64,000 bases of DNA from Streptomyces kanamyceticus (GTDB lineage: Bacteria; Actinomycetota; Actinomycetes; Streptomycetales; Streptomycetaceae), in assembly GCF_008704495.1 (NCBI RefSeq), contig NZ_CP023699.1, forward strand, positions 7,440,001-7,504,000, written 5' to 3'. The position numbers were made by a program, and so were the translations under genes. The notes under the pieces are model-generated. The model was given only the letters and a program-made list of their open reading frames with translations, had not been told where the DNA came from and did no database searches. Below, piece by piece: positions 44,944 through 52,791 of the stretch. Every line of letters starts with the position of its first letter. The first letter of the stretch is position 1.

Positions 44944-45028
44944 GGCTCGCCGCCGACGCTCCTGTTATGGACCCGTAGCCGGGCGGGTTGCCGTCCCCGC
45001 CGCCCGGCACGGTAGCGTCGGACCTGCC

Positions 45029-45970
45029 ATGGACCTTGCCTTCATTCCCAGTCCGTCGCGCGGTGTGGTCGATCTCGGCCCCATTCCGTTGCGCGGCTAC
45101 GCGTTCTGCATCATCATCGGCGTCTTCGTGGCCGTCTGGCTCGGCAACAAGCGGTGGGTCGCCCGCGGAGGCCAGTCCGGCACCGTGGCCGACATCGCCG
45201 TCTGGGCCGTGCCGTTCGGCCTCGTCGGCGGGCGGCTCTACCACGTGATCACGGACTACCAGCTGTACTTCAGCGACGGCCGTGACTGGGTGGACGCCTT
45301 CAAGATCTGGGAGGGCGGCCTCGGCATCTGGGGCGCGATCGCGCTCGGCGCGGTCGGCGCGTGGATCGGCTGTCGCCGCCGCGGCATCCCGCTGCCCGCC
45401 TGGGCCGACGCGCTGGCCCCCGGCATCGCGCTCGCCCAGGCGATCGGCCGCTGGGGCAACTGGTTCAACCAGGAGCTGTACGGCAAGCCCACGGACGTGC
45501 CGTGGGCCCTGAAGATCACCTCGGCCGAGGACGGCCGCGTCCCCGGCACGTACCACCCCACCTTCCTGTACGAGTCGCTGTGGTGCATCGGCGTCGCCGT
45601 CCTGGTCATCTGGGCCGACCGCCGCTTCAAGCTCGGGCACGGACGGGCGTTCGCGCTGTACGTCGCCTCGTACTGCGCGGGGCGCGCCTGGATCGAGTAC
45701 ATGCGCGTCGACGACGCGCACCACGTCCTGGGCGTGCGCCTGAACGTATGGACCGCGATCGTCGTCTTCGTCCTGGCCGTGGTCTACCTCGTGGTGTCGG
45801 CGAAGACCCGCCCCGGCCGCGAGGAGATCGTCGAACCCGCAGCGGTCGCCTCCGGCGAAGCGGACGATGACGGTGCCTCCGCGGATGAGCCTGCGGCGGA
45901 GAAGTCGGAACCCGCGGCGGACAAGAAGGAACCCGCGGAAGACGAGGCCGAGTCGGCCAAGAAGCGCTGA
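45029..45970 (+). CDS. lgt: Prolipoprotein diacylglyceryl transferase
   Basis: 313 residues, seven membrane segments. It transfers diacylglycerol from phosphatidylglycerol to the lipobox Cys of prolipoproteins. The Lgt signature reads LAQAIGRWGNWFNQELYGKPT, with HPTFLYESLW and GRAWIEYMRVDDAH further on. The C-terminal 55 residues are an acidic/Lys-Pro-Ala-rich tail common in actinobacterial Lgt. LspA, the next enzyme in the pathway, is encoded at 1878-2660. Confidence 0.96.
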   Translation: MDLAFIPSPSRGVVDLGPIPLRGYAFCIIIGVFVAVWLGNKRWVARGGQSGTVADIAVWAVPFGLVGGRLYHVITDYQLYFSDGRDWVDAFKIWEGGLGIWGAIALGAVGAWIGCRRRGIPLPAWADALAPGIALAQAIGRWGNWFNQELYGKPTDVPWALKITSAEDGRVPGTYHPTFLYESLWCIGVAVLVIWADRRFKLGHGRAFALYVASYCAGRAWIEYMRVDDAHHVLGVRLNVWTAIVVFVLAVVYLVVSAKTRPGREEIVEPAAVASGEADDDGASADEPAAEKSEPAADKKEPAEDEAESAKKR

Positions 45971-45983
45971 CGTTCCTTGGCTG

Positions 45984-46031
45984 TACGCCGATGGGGCCGC
46001 CGGATCACATGATCCGGCGGCCCCATCGGCG
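45984..46031. terminator. Long perfect hairpin between convergent operons
   Basis: ACGCCGATGGGGCCGCCGG and the next ATCA pair with the exact complement over 23 bp, centred on CA at 46007-46008. It lies between the lgt stop and the stop of the convergent CitE-like gene, so it can end transcription from both sides. Confidence 0.9.
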
Positions 46032-46038
46032 TTGGCGG

Positions 46039-46872
46039 TCAGCCTCGCCGGGCCAGCGCCAGGGTTCTCCGCGCGCCCTCCACCACCGCCCTGTCCACGA
46101 AGCGGCCGTCCGGCAGGGCCAGCGCTCCCGCGTCCGTCGCCGCCGCCTTGGTGATCTCTTCCGCCTGTTCGATCTCCTCGGGGGTGGGCAGGTACGCCCG
46201 TTCGATCACCGGGAGTTGGCGGGGGTGGATCGCCGCCCTGCCCAGGAAGCCGAGCGCGCGGCCCCGGGCGCAGGACGCGGCGAGCCCTTCGAGGTCGCGG
46301 ATGTCCGGGTGGACCGACTGGGCGGGCGGCGCGAGGCCCGCCGCGCGCGCGGCCACCACCACGCGCGAGCGCGCCCAGTCGAGCCCCACCTCCTCGCGTA
46401 CGCCCAGGTCGGCGCGGAGGTCCGCCTCGCCGATGGAGAGGCCGCGCAGGGCGGGGTGCGCGGTGGCGATGGCGTAGGCGTGCTCCAGGCCGAGCGCCGA
46501 TTCGATGAGGGCGTAGAGGGTGGGGGCGCCGCCGTCGGCGGGGGCCGCGCGTTCCGCGACCCGGATGACGTCGGCGCGCGAGGTGACCTTGGGCAGCCGC
46601 AGCCCGGCGACTCCGGTGAGCGGGGCGAGCGCGCGCAGGTCGGCCTCGGCGAGCGGACTGTCCAGGGCGTTCACGCGGACGTGCACGGGCACCGGCCGGG
46701 GCTCCGCGAGGAGTTCGGCGGTGGCCGACCTGGCGTACTCCTTGCGGTCGGGGGCTACCGCGTCCTCCAGGTCGACGATCACCACGTCGGCGCCCGCGAG
46801 GAGTGCCTTGGCCACCACGTCGGGGCGGTCCCCGGGGGCGTACAGCCAGGTCAGGGGGTGCGGGGCGGTCAC
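46039..46872 (-). CDS. HpcH/HpaI aldolase / citrate lyase beta (CitE-like) family protein
   Basis: 277 residues, TIM barrel lyase. Motifs are WLYAPGDRPDVVAKALLAGADVVIVDLEDAVAPDRKEYAR with metal/CoA-site acids, VHVRVNALDSPLAEADL, GLRLPKVTSRADVIRVAER, YALIESALGLEHAYAIA and CARGRALGFLGRAAIHPRQL. Such lyases cleave CoA esters of 3-hydroxy acids (malyl-, citramalyl-CoA) to acetyl-CoA and an oxo acid. The GTG start overlaps the stop of the CoA transferase gene. It is the last gene of the seven-gene operon. Confidence 0.9.
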   Translation of the reverse strand: MTAPHPLTWLYAPGDRPDVVAKALLAGADVVIVDLEDAVAPDRKEYARSATAELLAEPRPVPVHVRVNALDSPLAEADLRALAPLTGVAGLRLPKVTSRADVIRVAERAAPADGGAPTLYALIESALGLEHAYAIATAHPALRGLSIGEADLRADLGVREEVGLDWARSRVVVAARAAGLAPPAQSVHPDIRDLEGLAASCARGRALGFLGRAAIHPRQLPVIERAYLPTPEEIEQAEEITKAAATDAGALALPDGRFVDRAVVEGARRTLALARRG

Positions 46873-48056
46873 AGGGCGCCCTCCTTGCGCAGGGTGGTGA
46901 TCTCCCGTTCCGTCAGGCCGATCTCGGTGAGGACCGCGTCGGTGTCCGCGCCGTGCGGGCGGCCCGCCCAGGTGATCGCGCCGGGGGTCTCGGAGAGGCG
47001 GAAGAGGACGTTCTGCATGCGCAGGGGGCCGAGTTCCGGGTCGTCGACCGTGGTGATCGTGTCCAGGGCCGCGTACTGGGGGTCCGTCATGACATCGCGT
47101 ACGTCCTGGATGGGGGCGACCGCCGCCTCCGCCTTCTCGAACGCGTCGATCACCTCGGTGCGGGTGCGGCGGGCGATCCAGGAGCCCACGGCCTCGTCCA
47201 GGACGTCCGAGTGCCGCGCGCGGTCGGCGCCCGTCGCGAACCACGGCTCGGCGATCAGTTCGGGGCGGCCCACCAGACGCATCACGCGTTCCGCGACGGA
47301 CTGGGCCGAGGTGGAGACGGCGACCCAGCTGCCGTCCGCCGTGCGGTAGGCGTTGCGGGGCGCGTTGTTCGTGGAGCGGTTGCCGGTGCGGGGCTGTACG
47401 TGGCCCAACTGGTCGTACCAGAGCGGCTGGGGGCCGAGGGCCGTGAGGATCGGCTCGATGATCGCCATGTCGATGACCTGGCCGCGGCCCGTGCGGTCCC
47501 GGGCCGCGAGCGCCGTCATCACCGCGTACGCCGTCGCCAGGCCCGCGATCGAGTCGGCGAGGCCGAACGGCGGGAGCGTCGGAGGGCCTTCGGGATCGCC
47601 GGTGATCGCGGCGAAACCGCTCATCGCCTCCGCGAGCGTGCCGAAGCCGGGGCGGCGCGCGTACGGTCCGAACTGGCCGAAGCCGGTGACGCGGGCCAGG
47701 ACCAGACGCGGGTTGGCCGCGCTCAGTTCGGGCCAGCCCAGGTCCCACTTCTCCAGGGTGCCGGGGCGGAAGTTCTCGACGACCACGTCGGCGGTGGCGG
47801 CCAGGCGCAGGAGCGTGTCGCGGCCGCCGGGCGTCGACAGGTCGAGGGTCATCGTGCGCTTGTTGCGGCCGAGCAGCTTCCACCACAGGCCGACGCCGTC
47901 CTTCGAGGGACCGTGGCCGCGCGAGGGATCGGGGCGGGTGGGGTGCTCGACCTTGATGACCTCCGCGCCGAAGTCTCCGAGCATCGTGGCGGCCAGCGGG
48001 CCCGCGAAGAGGGTGGCCAGGTCGAGGACGCGCAGGCCGGTCAGCGGGGGCGTCAT
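46869..48056 (-). CDS. CaiB/BaiF family class III CoA transferase
   Basis: 395 residues. N-terminal LTGLRVLDLATLFAGPLAATMLGDFGAEVIKVEHP is the family hallmark. The conserved catalytic Asp is in PFGLADSIAGLATAYAV. It has RNKRTMTLDLSTPGGRDTLLRLA and the late AITWAGRPHGADTDAVL segment. It should transfer CoA between carboxylic acids; paired with the CitE-like lyase, it could activate a hydroxy acid before cleavage. ATG at 48056 overlaps the ribokinase stop (ATGA). Confidence 0.92.
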   Translation of the reverse strand: MTPPLTGLRVLDLATLFAGPLAATMLGDFGAEVIKVEHPTRPDPSRGHGPSKDGVGLWWKLLGRNKRTMTLDLSTPGGRDTLLRLAATADVVVENFRPGTLEKWDLGWPELSAANPRLVLARVTGFGQFGPYARRPGFGTLAEAMSGFAAITGDPEGPPTLPPFGLADSIAGLATAYAVMTALAARDRTGRGQVIDMAIIEPILTALGPQPLWYDQLGHVQPRTGNRSTNNAPRNAYRTADGSWVAVSTSAQSVAERVMRLVGRPELIAEPWFATGADRARHSDVLDEAVGSWIARRTRTEVIDAFEKAEAAVAPIQDVRDVMTDPQYAALDTITTVDDPELGPLRMQNVLFRLSETPGAITWAGRPHGADTDAVLTEIGLTEREITTLRKEGAL

Positions 48057-48964
48057 GAGGTGCCTTCCGCCTCGCCGTCGATCTCCGAGCGGTACGGCAT
48101 GGAGGCCGACGCGCCGGTCCGTTGGACGGAGAGCGCGGCCGCCGCGGAGGCCCAACCGAGCGCTTCGGTCACGGAGTCGCCCTCGGCGAGCGCCACCGCG
48201 AGGGTGCCCGCGAAGGTGTCGCCCGCGCCCGTCGTGTCGACCGCGGTGACCCGACGCGCGGGCACCACGACCGGCTCCGCGCCCCGGGCCGCGTACAGAC
48301 TGCCGCGCGAACCGAGGGTGATCACGACCTCGGGGACCTGCGAGAGGAGCGCCCCGGCCGCCGCGTGCGGGTCGTCGGTGATGCCGGTGAGTGCGGCCGC
48401 CTCGTGCTCGTTGGGCAGCAACAGGTCGGTGGCGGCGAGGAGTTCGGGCGGCAGGGGCTGTGCGGGTGCCGGGGTGAGGACGGTGCGTACGCCGTGTCTG
48501 CGGGCGGCCCGCGCGGCGGCGAGCACGCCGTCGACCGGGACCTCCAGCTGGAGCAGGAGCGCGTCGGCCGAGGCGATCAGGCCCTCGTCGCCGGGGGCGA
48601 GCGCGGTCAGGCTGCCGTTGGCGCCGGGGATGACGACGATCGAGTTGCCGCCGTCGTCGTCCACCACGATGTGCGCGGTGCCGGTCGAGGTCTCGACGGT
48701 GCGCAGCAGGTCGGTGTCGACGCCGGAGTGTTCGAGCGTCGAGCGGAGCCGGGTGCCGTAGGCGTCGGTGCCGACCGCGCCGATCATCGAGACGGTGGCG
48801 CCCGCGCGGGCCGCGGCGATCGCCTGGTTGGCGCCTTTGCCGCCGGGGACCGTACGGAACTCGCGTCCCGTCACGGTCTCGCCGCGCTGCGGGGCCTTCG
48901 CGACGTACGCGACGAGATCCATGTTGGCGCTGCCGAGGACGGCGATGTGGGGCGTGGGGGTCAT
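48053..48964 (-). CDS. rbsK: Ribokinase family sugar kinase
   Basis: 303 residues. PfkB-family kinase: AVLGSANMDLVAYVAKAPQRGETVTG, the VPGGKGANQAIAAARAGA segment, LLLPNEHEAAALTG and the anion-hole/catalytic DTTGAGDTFAGTLAVALAEG. Close to ribokinase in layout, so it probably phosphorylates ribose released by one of the upstream glycohydrolases. ATG at 48964 overlaps the stop of the upstream ARH gene by four bases. Confidence 0.9.
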   Translation of the reverse strand: MTPTPHIAVLGSANMDLVAYVAKAPQRGETVTGREFRTVPGGKGANQAIAAARAGATVSMIGAVGTDAYGTRLRSTLEHSGVDTDLLRTVETSTGTAHIVVDDDGGNSIVVIPGANGSLTALAPGDEGLIASADALLLQLEVPVDGVLAAARAARRHGVRTVLTPAPAQPLPPELLAATDLLLPNEHEAAALTGITDDPHAAAGALLSQVPEVVITLGSRGSLYAARGAEPVVVPARRVTAVDTTGAGDTFAGTLAVALAEGDSVTEALGWASAAAALSVQRTGASASMPYRSEIDGEAEGTS

Positions 48965-50343
48965 GAGCGGTGTGCCTCCCGGGCGGTGAGTTCTGCGAGG
49001 GTGTCGAAGCCGATGCCGTCGAAGTCGCCGATGGACGTGGCGAGCCGGTTCTTGAGGGGGTCCTTCCAGCGGTCGGGGATCCGCGCCGGATGCCCTGCGA
49101 GCAGGCCCGCGACCGACCCGGCCGTCGCGCCGTTCGAGTCGGTGTCCCAGCCGCCGGAGACCGCGCGGGTGATGGAGCCCGTGAAGTCGCCGTCGGCGTG
49201 GGTGAGGGCGGCGGCGAGCAGGGCGGCGTTGGGGACGACGTGGACCCAGTGGTGGTCGGCGTGGGTGGCGTGCAGCAGGTCGACCACGCGGTCGAAGTCC
49301 CTTTCGTCTTCCGCCAGTTGGATGCCGTGCCGGACGGCTGCGGCGAGGCGGGAGTCCGGGGGTACGACGGTGAGGCCTGCCTGGAGGCAGCGGTGGACGT
49401 CGCCGTGTCCGCCCGCGGCCTCGGCGATGGTGGCCGCGGCGAACTCCGCGCCGTGGACGCCGTTCGCCGTGTGGGTCAGGGCCGCGTCGCGACGGGCCTG
49501 CGCCGCGGCCGCCGCGGGGTCGCCGGGGTTGGTCCAGCCGTGCACGTCGGCGCGGATCAGGGCGCCGATCCACTCGCGGAACGGGTTGCGGTGGGTGGCG
49601 GTTCGCGGGGGCTCGATGCCGGTGAGGAGGTTGCGGTACGCGATGCGTTCCGCGGTGAAGGTGCGGCCCGCGGGGAGCTCGTCGAGCCAGAGCCTTGCCA
49701 CGTCCGTGGTGGTGAAGGTCTTTCCGTGGCGCTGGAGGAGGATGAGGTTGAGGAGGGGGTAGTTGAGGTCGTCGTCCTCCGGCATGCCGTCGATGTTCTC
49801 GGCGAGGGAGGTCTTCGCGGAGCGCTTGTTCCACGGGTAGGTCGCCCTCAGTGCGGGTGGGACGCCCTTTTCCGTGAACCAGGTGTGCAGGGGCCAGTTG
49901 CCTGTGGCCTTGGCGAGTTGCCGGATCCCTGCCAGGGGGAGTTTCTCCACCGGTTTGCCGAGGAGGCAGCCGATTGCTCTGCCGAGCCAGGCCGCGTGTA
50001 GACGTGGGAGCAGGGCTGGTGCCGTCGTATCGGTTCTCGGCGACGGGGCGTTGTGCCCACCCTTCCCCAAGCTCTCGGCTTCGCTCGAGCAGGAGAGACC
50101 CCACTCGCCCTGCGGCACGCCTGCCCACAACAGCGCACCCAACTCGTCCAGGAGTTGTTCCGCCAACGCGCGCAGGTGGGCCGGGGCCGGTGTCTCGGAC
50201 GCGCCCCCGCGAGAAGGTGCCTCGTGGCCGCCCGCCGCCAGCCAGCGCGAACGTACCGACGCGACGTCGCGTCCCTCCCGTTCCGCCTGGTGGAGTTCGT
50301 GGCCGATCAGGTCCTCCGGCTGGACCCAGGTCAGGCGGATCAC
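48961..50343 (-). CDS. ADP-ribosylglycohydrolase (ARH) family protein with repeat-derived insert (ARH-4)
   Basis: 460 residues, GTG start at 50343 overlapping the upstream stop. A roughly 110-residue N-terminal extension precedes the ARH fold (LHAAWLGRAIGCLLGKPVEKLPL). The first metal motif, normally TDDT, reads MPEDDDLNYPLL; the second, GGWDTDSNGATAGSVAGLLAG, is intact. Active-site chemistry may therefore differ from classical ARH enzymes. Residues 72-98 (GVPQGEWGLSCSSEAESLGK and following) are encoded by a 78-bp dispersed repeat that lies in frame. Substrate unknown. Confidence 0.85.
   Translation of the reverse strand: MIRLTWVQPEDLIGHELHQAEREGRDVASVRSRWLAAGGHEAPSRGGASETPAPAHLRALAEQLLDELGALLWAGVPQGEWGLSCSSEAESLGKGGHNAPSPRTDTTAPALLPRLHAAWLGRAIGCLLGKPVEKLPLAGIRQLAKATGNWPLHTWFTEKGVPPALRATYPWNKRSAKTSLAENIDGMPEDDDLNYPLLNLILLQRHGKTFTTTDVARLWLDELPAGRTFTAERIAYRNLLTGIEPPRTATHRNPFREWIGALIRADVHGWTNPGDPAAAAAQARRDAALTHTANGVHGAEFAAATIAEAAGGHGDVHRCLQAGLTVVPPDSRLAAAVRHGIQLAEDERDFDRVVDLLHATHADHHWVHVVPNAALLAAALTHADGDFTGSITRAVSGGWDTDSNGATAGSVAGLLAGHPARIPDRWKDPLKNRLATSIGDFDGIGFDTLAELTAREAHRS
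50052..50129. repeat. Dispersed 78-bp repeat, copy A, inside an ARH gene
   Basis: It contains CCTTCCCCAAGCTCTCGGCT and TCGCTCGAG, a GC-rich element of the type scattered between Streptomyces genes. It matches copy B (52703-52780) at 74 of 78 positions. Here it is read in frame as residues 72-98 of the ARH protein without any stop. Confidence 0.9.
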
Positions 50344-51518
50344 CGGGTGGCCGTGAGCGTGGCGAAGGCGGACTCGTGGGCGCGGCGACGGCGTACGTCG
50401 CGGGTGAAGATCTCCCGCGCCACGTCCGTGAGGACCCTCGCCGGGGCGTGCAGGTCGAGGCGGCTCGCCTCGGCCACCGTCTTGGACCAGTCGCGGGGGA
50501 TCGCCGACTCGCCGCGCAGGGCGCCCACGAGTGCGCCGCTCATCGTCGCGATGGAGTCGCAGTCCCTGCCGTAGTTGACCGAGCCGAGGACCGTGCGGCG
50601 GTAGTCGGCCTCGCCGACCAGGAGCATGCCGAGAGCGATGGGGAGTTCCTCGATGGAGTGCAGCCGGGAGGGGCGGCGGGCGCCGAGGGAGGGGGCGCGG
50701 TAGTCGGGGCCGACCGTGTCGAACGGGGCGATCGCCGCGCGCAGCGGGGCCAGCGCGGTCTCGAAGTCGCGGTGCGGCGCTGCCGCTTCGGCCACCGCCT
50801 CGATCGCCGCCCGCGTCCCGTCCTTCGCCAGGTCGAGGCAGGTGCCGATCACCGAGTCCGGGGTCGCGCCCGGTGCGCAGGCCGCCGCGACCGCCGCCGC
50901 GAAGACGCCCGCCGCCTCGCGGCCGTACGACGACTGGTGGGCGCCCGCGACGTCGAGCGCCTCGGCGTAGGCGGCCGCCGGGTTCGCCGCGTTGACCAGG
51001 CCGACCGGCGCCATGTACATCGCCGCACCGCAGTTGACGATGTTGCCCGCGCCCGCCTCGCGGGGGTCGACGTGGCCGTAGTGGAGCCGGGCCGCGAGCC
51101 ACTTCTCGGCGAGGAAGATCCGGTGCAGGGGGATCGCCTCGGCCTCCAGCTCGGGGATCCAGCGCGGTGTCGTCATCAGGTCGGGGACCAGGTGGTCGGC
51201 GACCGCGTACGCGTCGAGGTGGTCGCGGACGGTGCCGTAGACGCGTACGACGGCGTGCGTCATCAAGGTGTCGTCGGTGACGTGCCCGTCGCCCTTGTGG
51301 TACGGCGCGATGGGGCGGGCGGTGCGCCAGCGGTCGCCGTTCCAGGGGCCGACGATGCCCCGGACGCGGCCGCCGTGCCGTTCGGCGATCTGCTCGGGGG
51401 CGTACCCCTCGACGGGACCGCCGAGCGCGTCGCCGACCGCCGCTCCGACGAGGCTGCCCGTGATGCGGTCCGCCAGATCCGGGGTGCCGGGCTCCGGGGT
51501 GTTAAGTGTGGGCGTCAT
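50340..51518 (-). CDS. ADP-ribosylglycohydrolase family protein with intact metal motifs (ARH-3)
   Basis: 392 residues. ARH fold with ITGSLVGAAVGDALGGPVEGY, the first metal motif HVTDDTLMTHAVV (residues 81-84 TDDT), and the second, SVNYGRDCDSIATMSGALVGAL. It is predicted to bind two Mg2+ and to cleave an ADP-ribose or other ribosyl linkage. The ATG at 51518 overlaps the upstream gene by 17 bases; a GTG at 51533 in frame would add five residues. The TGA overlaps the next GTG. Confidence 0.92.
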   Translation of the reverse strand: MTPTLNTPEPGTPDLADRITGSLVGAAVGDALGGPVEGYAPEQIAERHGGRVRGIVGPWNGDRWRTARPIAPYHKGDGHVTDDTLMTHAVVRVYGTVRDHLDAYAVADHLVPDLMTTPRWIPELEAEAIPLHRIFLAEKWLAARLHYGHVDPREAGAGNIVNCGAAMYMAPVGLVNAANPAAAYAEALDVAGAHQSSYGREAAGVFAAAVAAACAPGATPDSVIGTCLDLAKDGTRAAIEAVAEAAAPHRDFETALAPLRAAIAPFDTVGPDYRAPSLGARRPSRLHSIEELPIALGMLLVGEADYRRTVLGSVNYGRDCDSIATMSGALVGALRGESAIPRDWSKTVAEASRLDLHAPARVLTDVAREIFTRDVRRRRAHESAFATLTATR

Positions 51519-52791
51519 GCCGGAATTGTCCACCTGGAGTGGTCAGTTCCGTGGGTTCCGCGCGGCTCAGCTGCCCGGCGAGTTCCACCAGGTCGGTGCC
51601 CGCGAGGTGGGGGAGTGCGCAGCCGGACAGGGTGCGGCAGGCCGCGCGCCAGCTCTCGGGGATCGCGGCGGCCGTGCCGAGCGTGCCGGTCAGCGCCCCG
51701 GCGAGGGCGGGCGCGGAGTCGGCGACACGGGACAGGCACGCGGCGGCGGGCACCGCCTCGTGGATGCGGCCGCGCGCGGCGGTGGTCAGGGCGAGGGCGA
51801 CGGGGACGGTCTCGGCGGCGGCGATGCCGTAGCTGTAGACGTGGTCGACGATCTGATGTTCGAGGAGCGGTACGAGGGCGAAGGCGCCGCCGCCGTCGTC
51901 CTGGGTGGCCTCGGCGCGGGCGAGCTTCACGGCGTGGCGCGCGTTGCGGCCGATCTCCGTGTGCTCGGGGAGCTGTTCGAGCGCGGTGTCCACCGCCGTG
52001 TCGACATCGGCACCGCCGAGCGCGGCCGCGATCGCCGCCGCCATCGCGCGGGCGCCGTGCACCCCGTCCCCGTCCTGGGTGTAGCGGGCGTCGAACTCCG
52101 CGAGGGCGGCGGCCTGTTCGGGTCGGCCGGGGTGGACGAGGGCCAGCACACAGGCGCGTACGCAGGCGGCGTCGTCGAAGTAGTGCGGGTTGTCGTGGCC
52201 GGTGGCGGGCGGGCGCAGGCCCGCGGCGAGGTTGCCGAGGCCCGCGCGCACGGAGATCCGGGCGCGCAGCGGGAGCACCGCCGATTCGACCTCGGGGGCG
52301 CGGGCCGCTGCCGCGGAGACTTCGGCGGCGAGGGTGTTCCAGGACAGGTCGAGCACCGCGCGGGTGCGGCGGTCGGCGCTCAGCGTGGCGCTGAGGGTGC
52401 CGTCCGCTGCGCGGAGCAGGGACTCGGCGGTGAACGCGGCCCATTCGGCGTCGTCCGACGGGCCCAGGCGCAGGGGCTCGGGGGGCTGGTTCAGGGCGAT
52501 GGGGACGGGGAGGGTGGTCGTGGCGTTCTGCTCCGCGAAGGTGTCGAGTTCGCGGGTGAGTCTTCGTGTCCACTCGGGCATGCGGGTGGCTCTGTGTCTG
52601 GCCGCGGGCCACCCGGCGGCGTCGCCTGCGGCGAGGCCCAGTAGGAGCCCTTCTGTCTGCGACGCCTGGATGTCTCCTTGAACGGTGCTCTGCGACGGGG
52701 GCTGTGCCCACCCTTCCCCAAGCTCTCGGCTTCGCTCGACCAGGGGAGACTCCACTCGCCCTGCGGAACGCCTGCCCACAGCGGGGGTCAT
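51502..52791 (-). CDS. Divergent ARH-family protein with repeat-derived N-terminus (ARH-2)
   Basis: 429 residues. The ARH core starts about residue 46 (TEGLLLGLAAGDAAGWPAARHR). The first metal motif is degraded to SDDAEWAAFTAESLL, and the second, normally GRDxDT, reads RVADSAPALAGALTGTLG, so at least one Asp ligand is missing. It may be a non-catalytic partner or bind a different ligand. Residues 4-30 come from repeat copy B. The ATG at 52791 overlaps the upstream stop (ATGA). A Shine-Dalgarno-like AAGGAGA near 52680 has no start codon after it. Confidence 0.82.
   Translation of the reverse strand: MTPAVGRRSAGRVESPLVERSRELGEGWAQPPSQSTVQGDIQASQTEGLLLGLAAGDAAGWPAARHRATRMPEWTRRLTRELDTFAEQNATTTLPVPIALNQPPEPLRLGPSDDAEWAAFTAESLLRAADGTLSATLSADRRTRAVLDLSWNTLAAEVSAAAARAPEVESAVLPLRARISVRAGLGNLAAGLRPPATGHDNPHYFDDAACVRACVLALVHPGRPEQAAALAEFDARYTQDGDGVHGARAMAAAIAAALGGADVDTAVDTALEQLPEHTEIGRNARHAVKLARAEATQDDGGGAFALVPLLEHQIVDHVYSYGIAAAETVPVALALTTAARGRIHEAVPAAACLSRVADSAPALAGALTGTLGTAAAIPESWRAACRTLSGCALPHLAGTDLVELAGQLSRAEPTELTTPGGQFRHDAHT
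52703..52780. repeat. Dispersed 78-bp repeat, copy B, at the 5' end of an ARH gene
   Basis: 74 of 78 bases equal copy A (50052-50129). It is translated here as residues 4-30 of ARH-2, in a different reading frame from copy A. It begins 8 bases after the ATG, so the gene either gained a new start or lost its original one when the repeat came in. Confidence 0.9.

Noticed and set aside
51502..52791. ARH-2 as a pseudogene
   Set aside because: The frame is open over 429 codons, overlaps both neighbours in the normal coupled way and keeps the ARH core. Loss of metal ligands suggests divergence, not decay.
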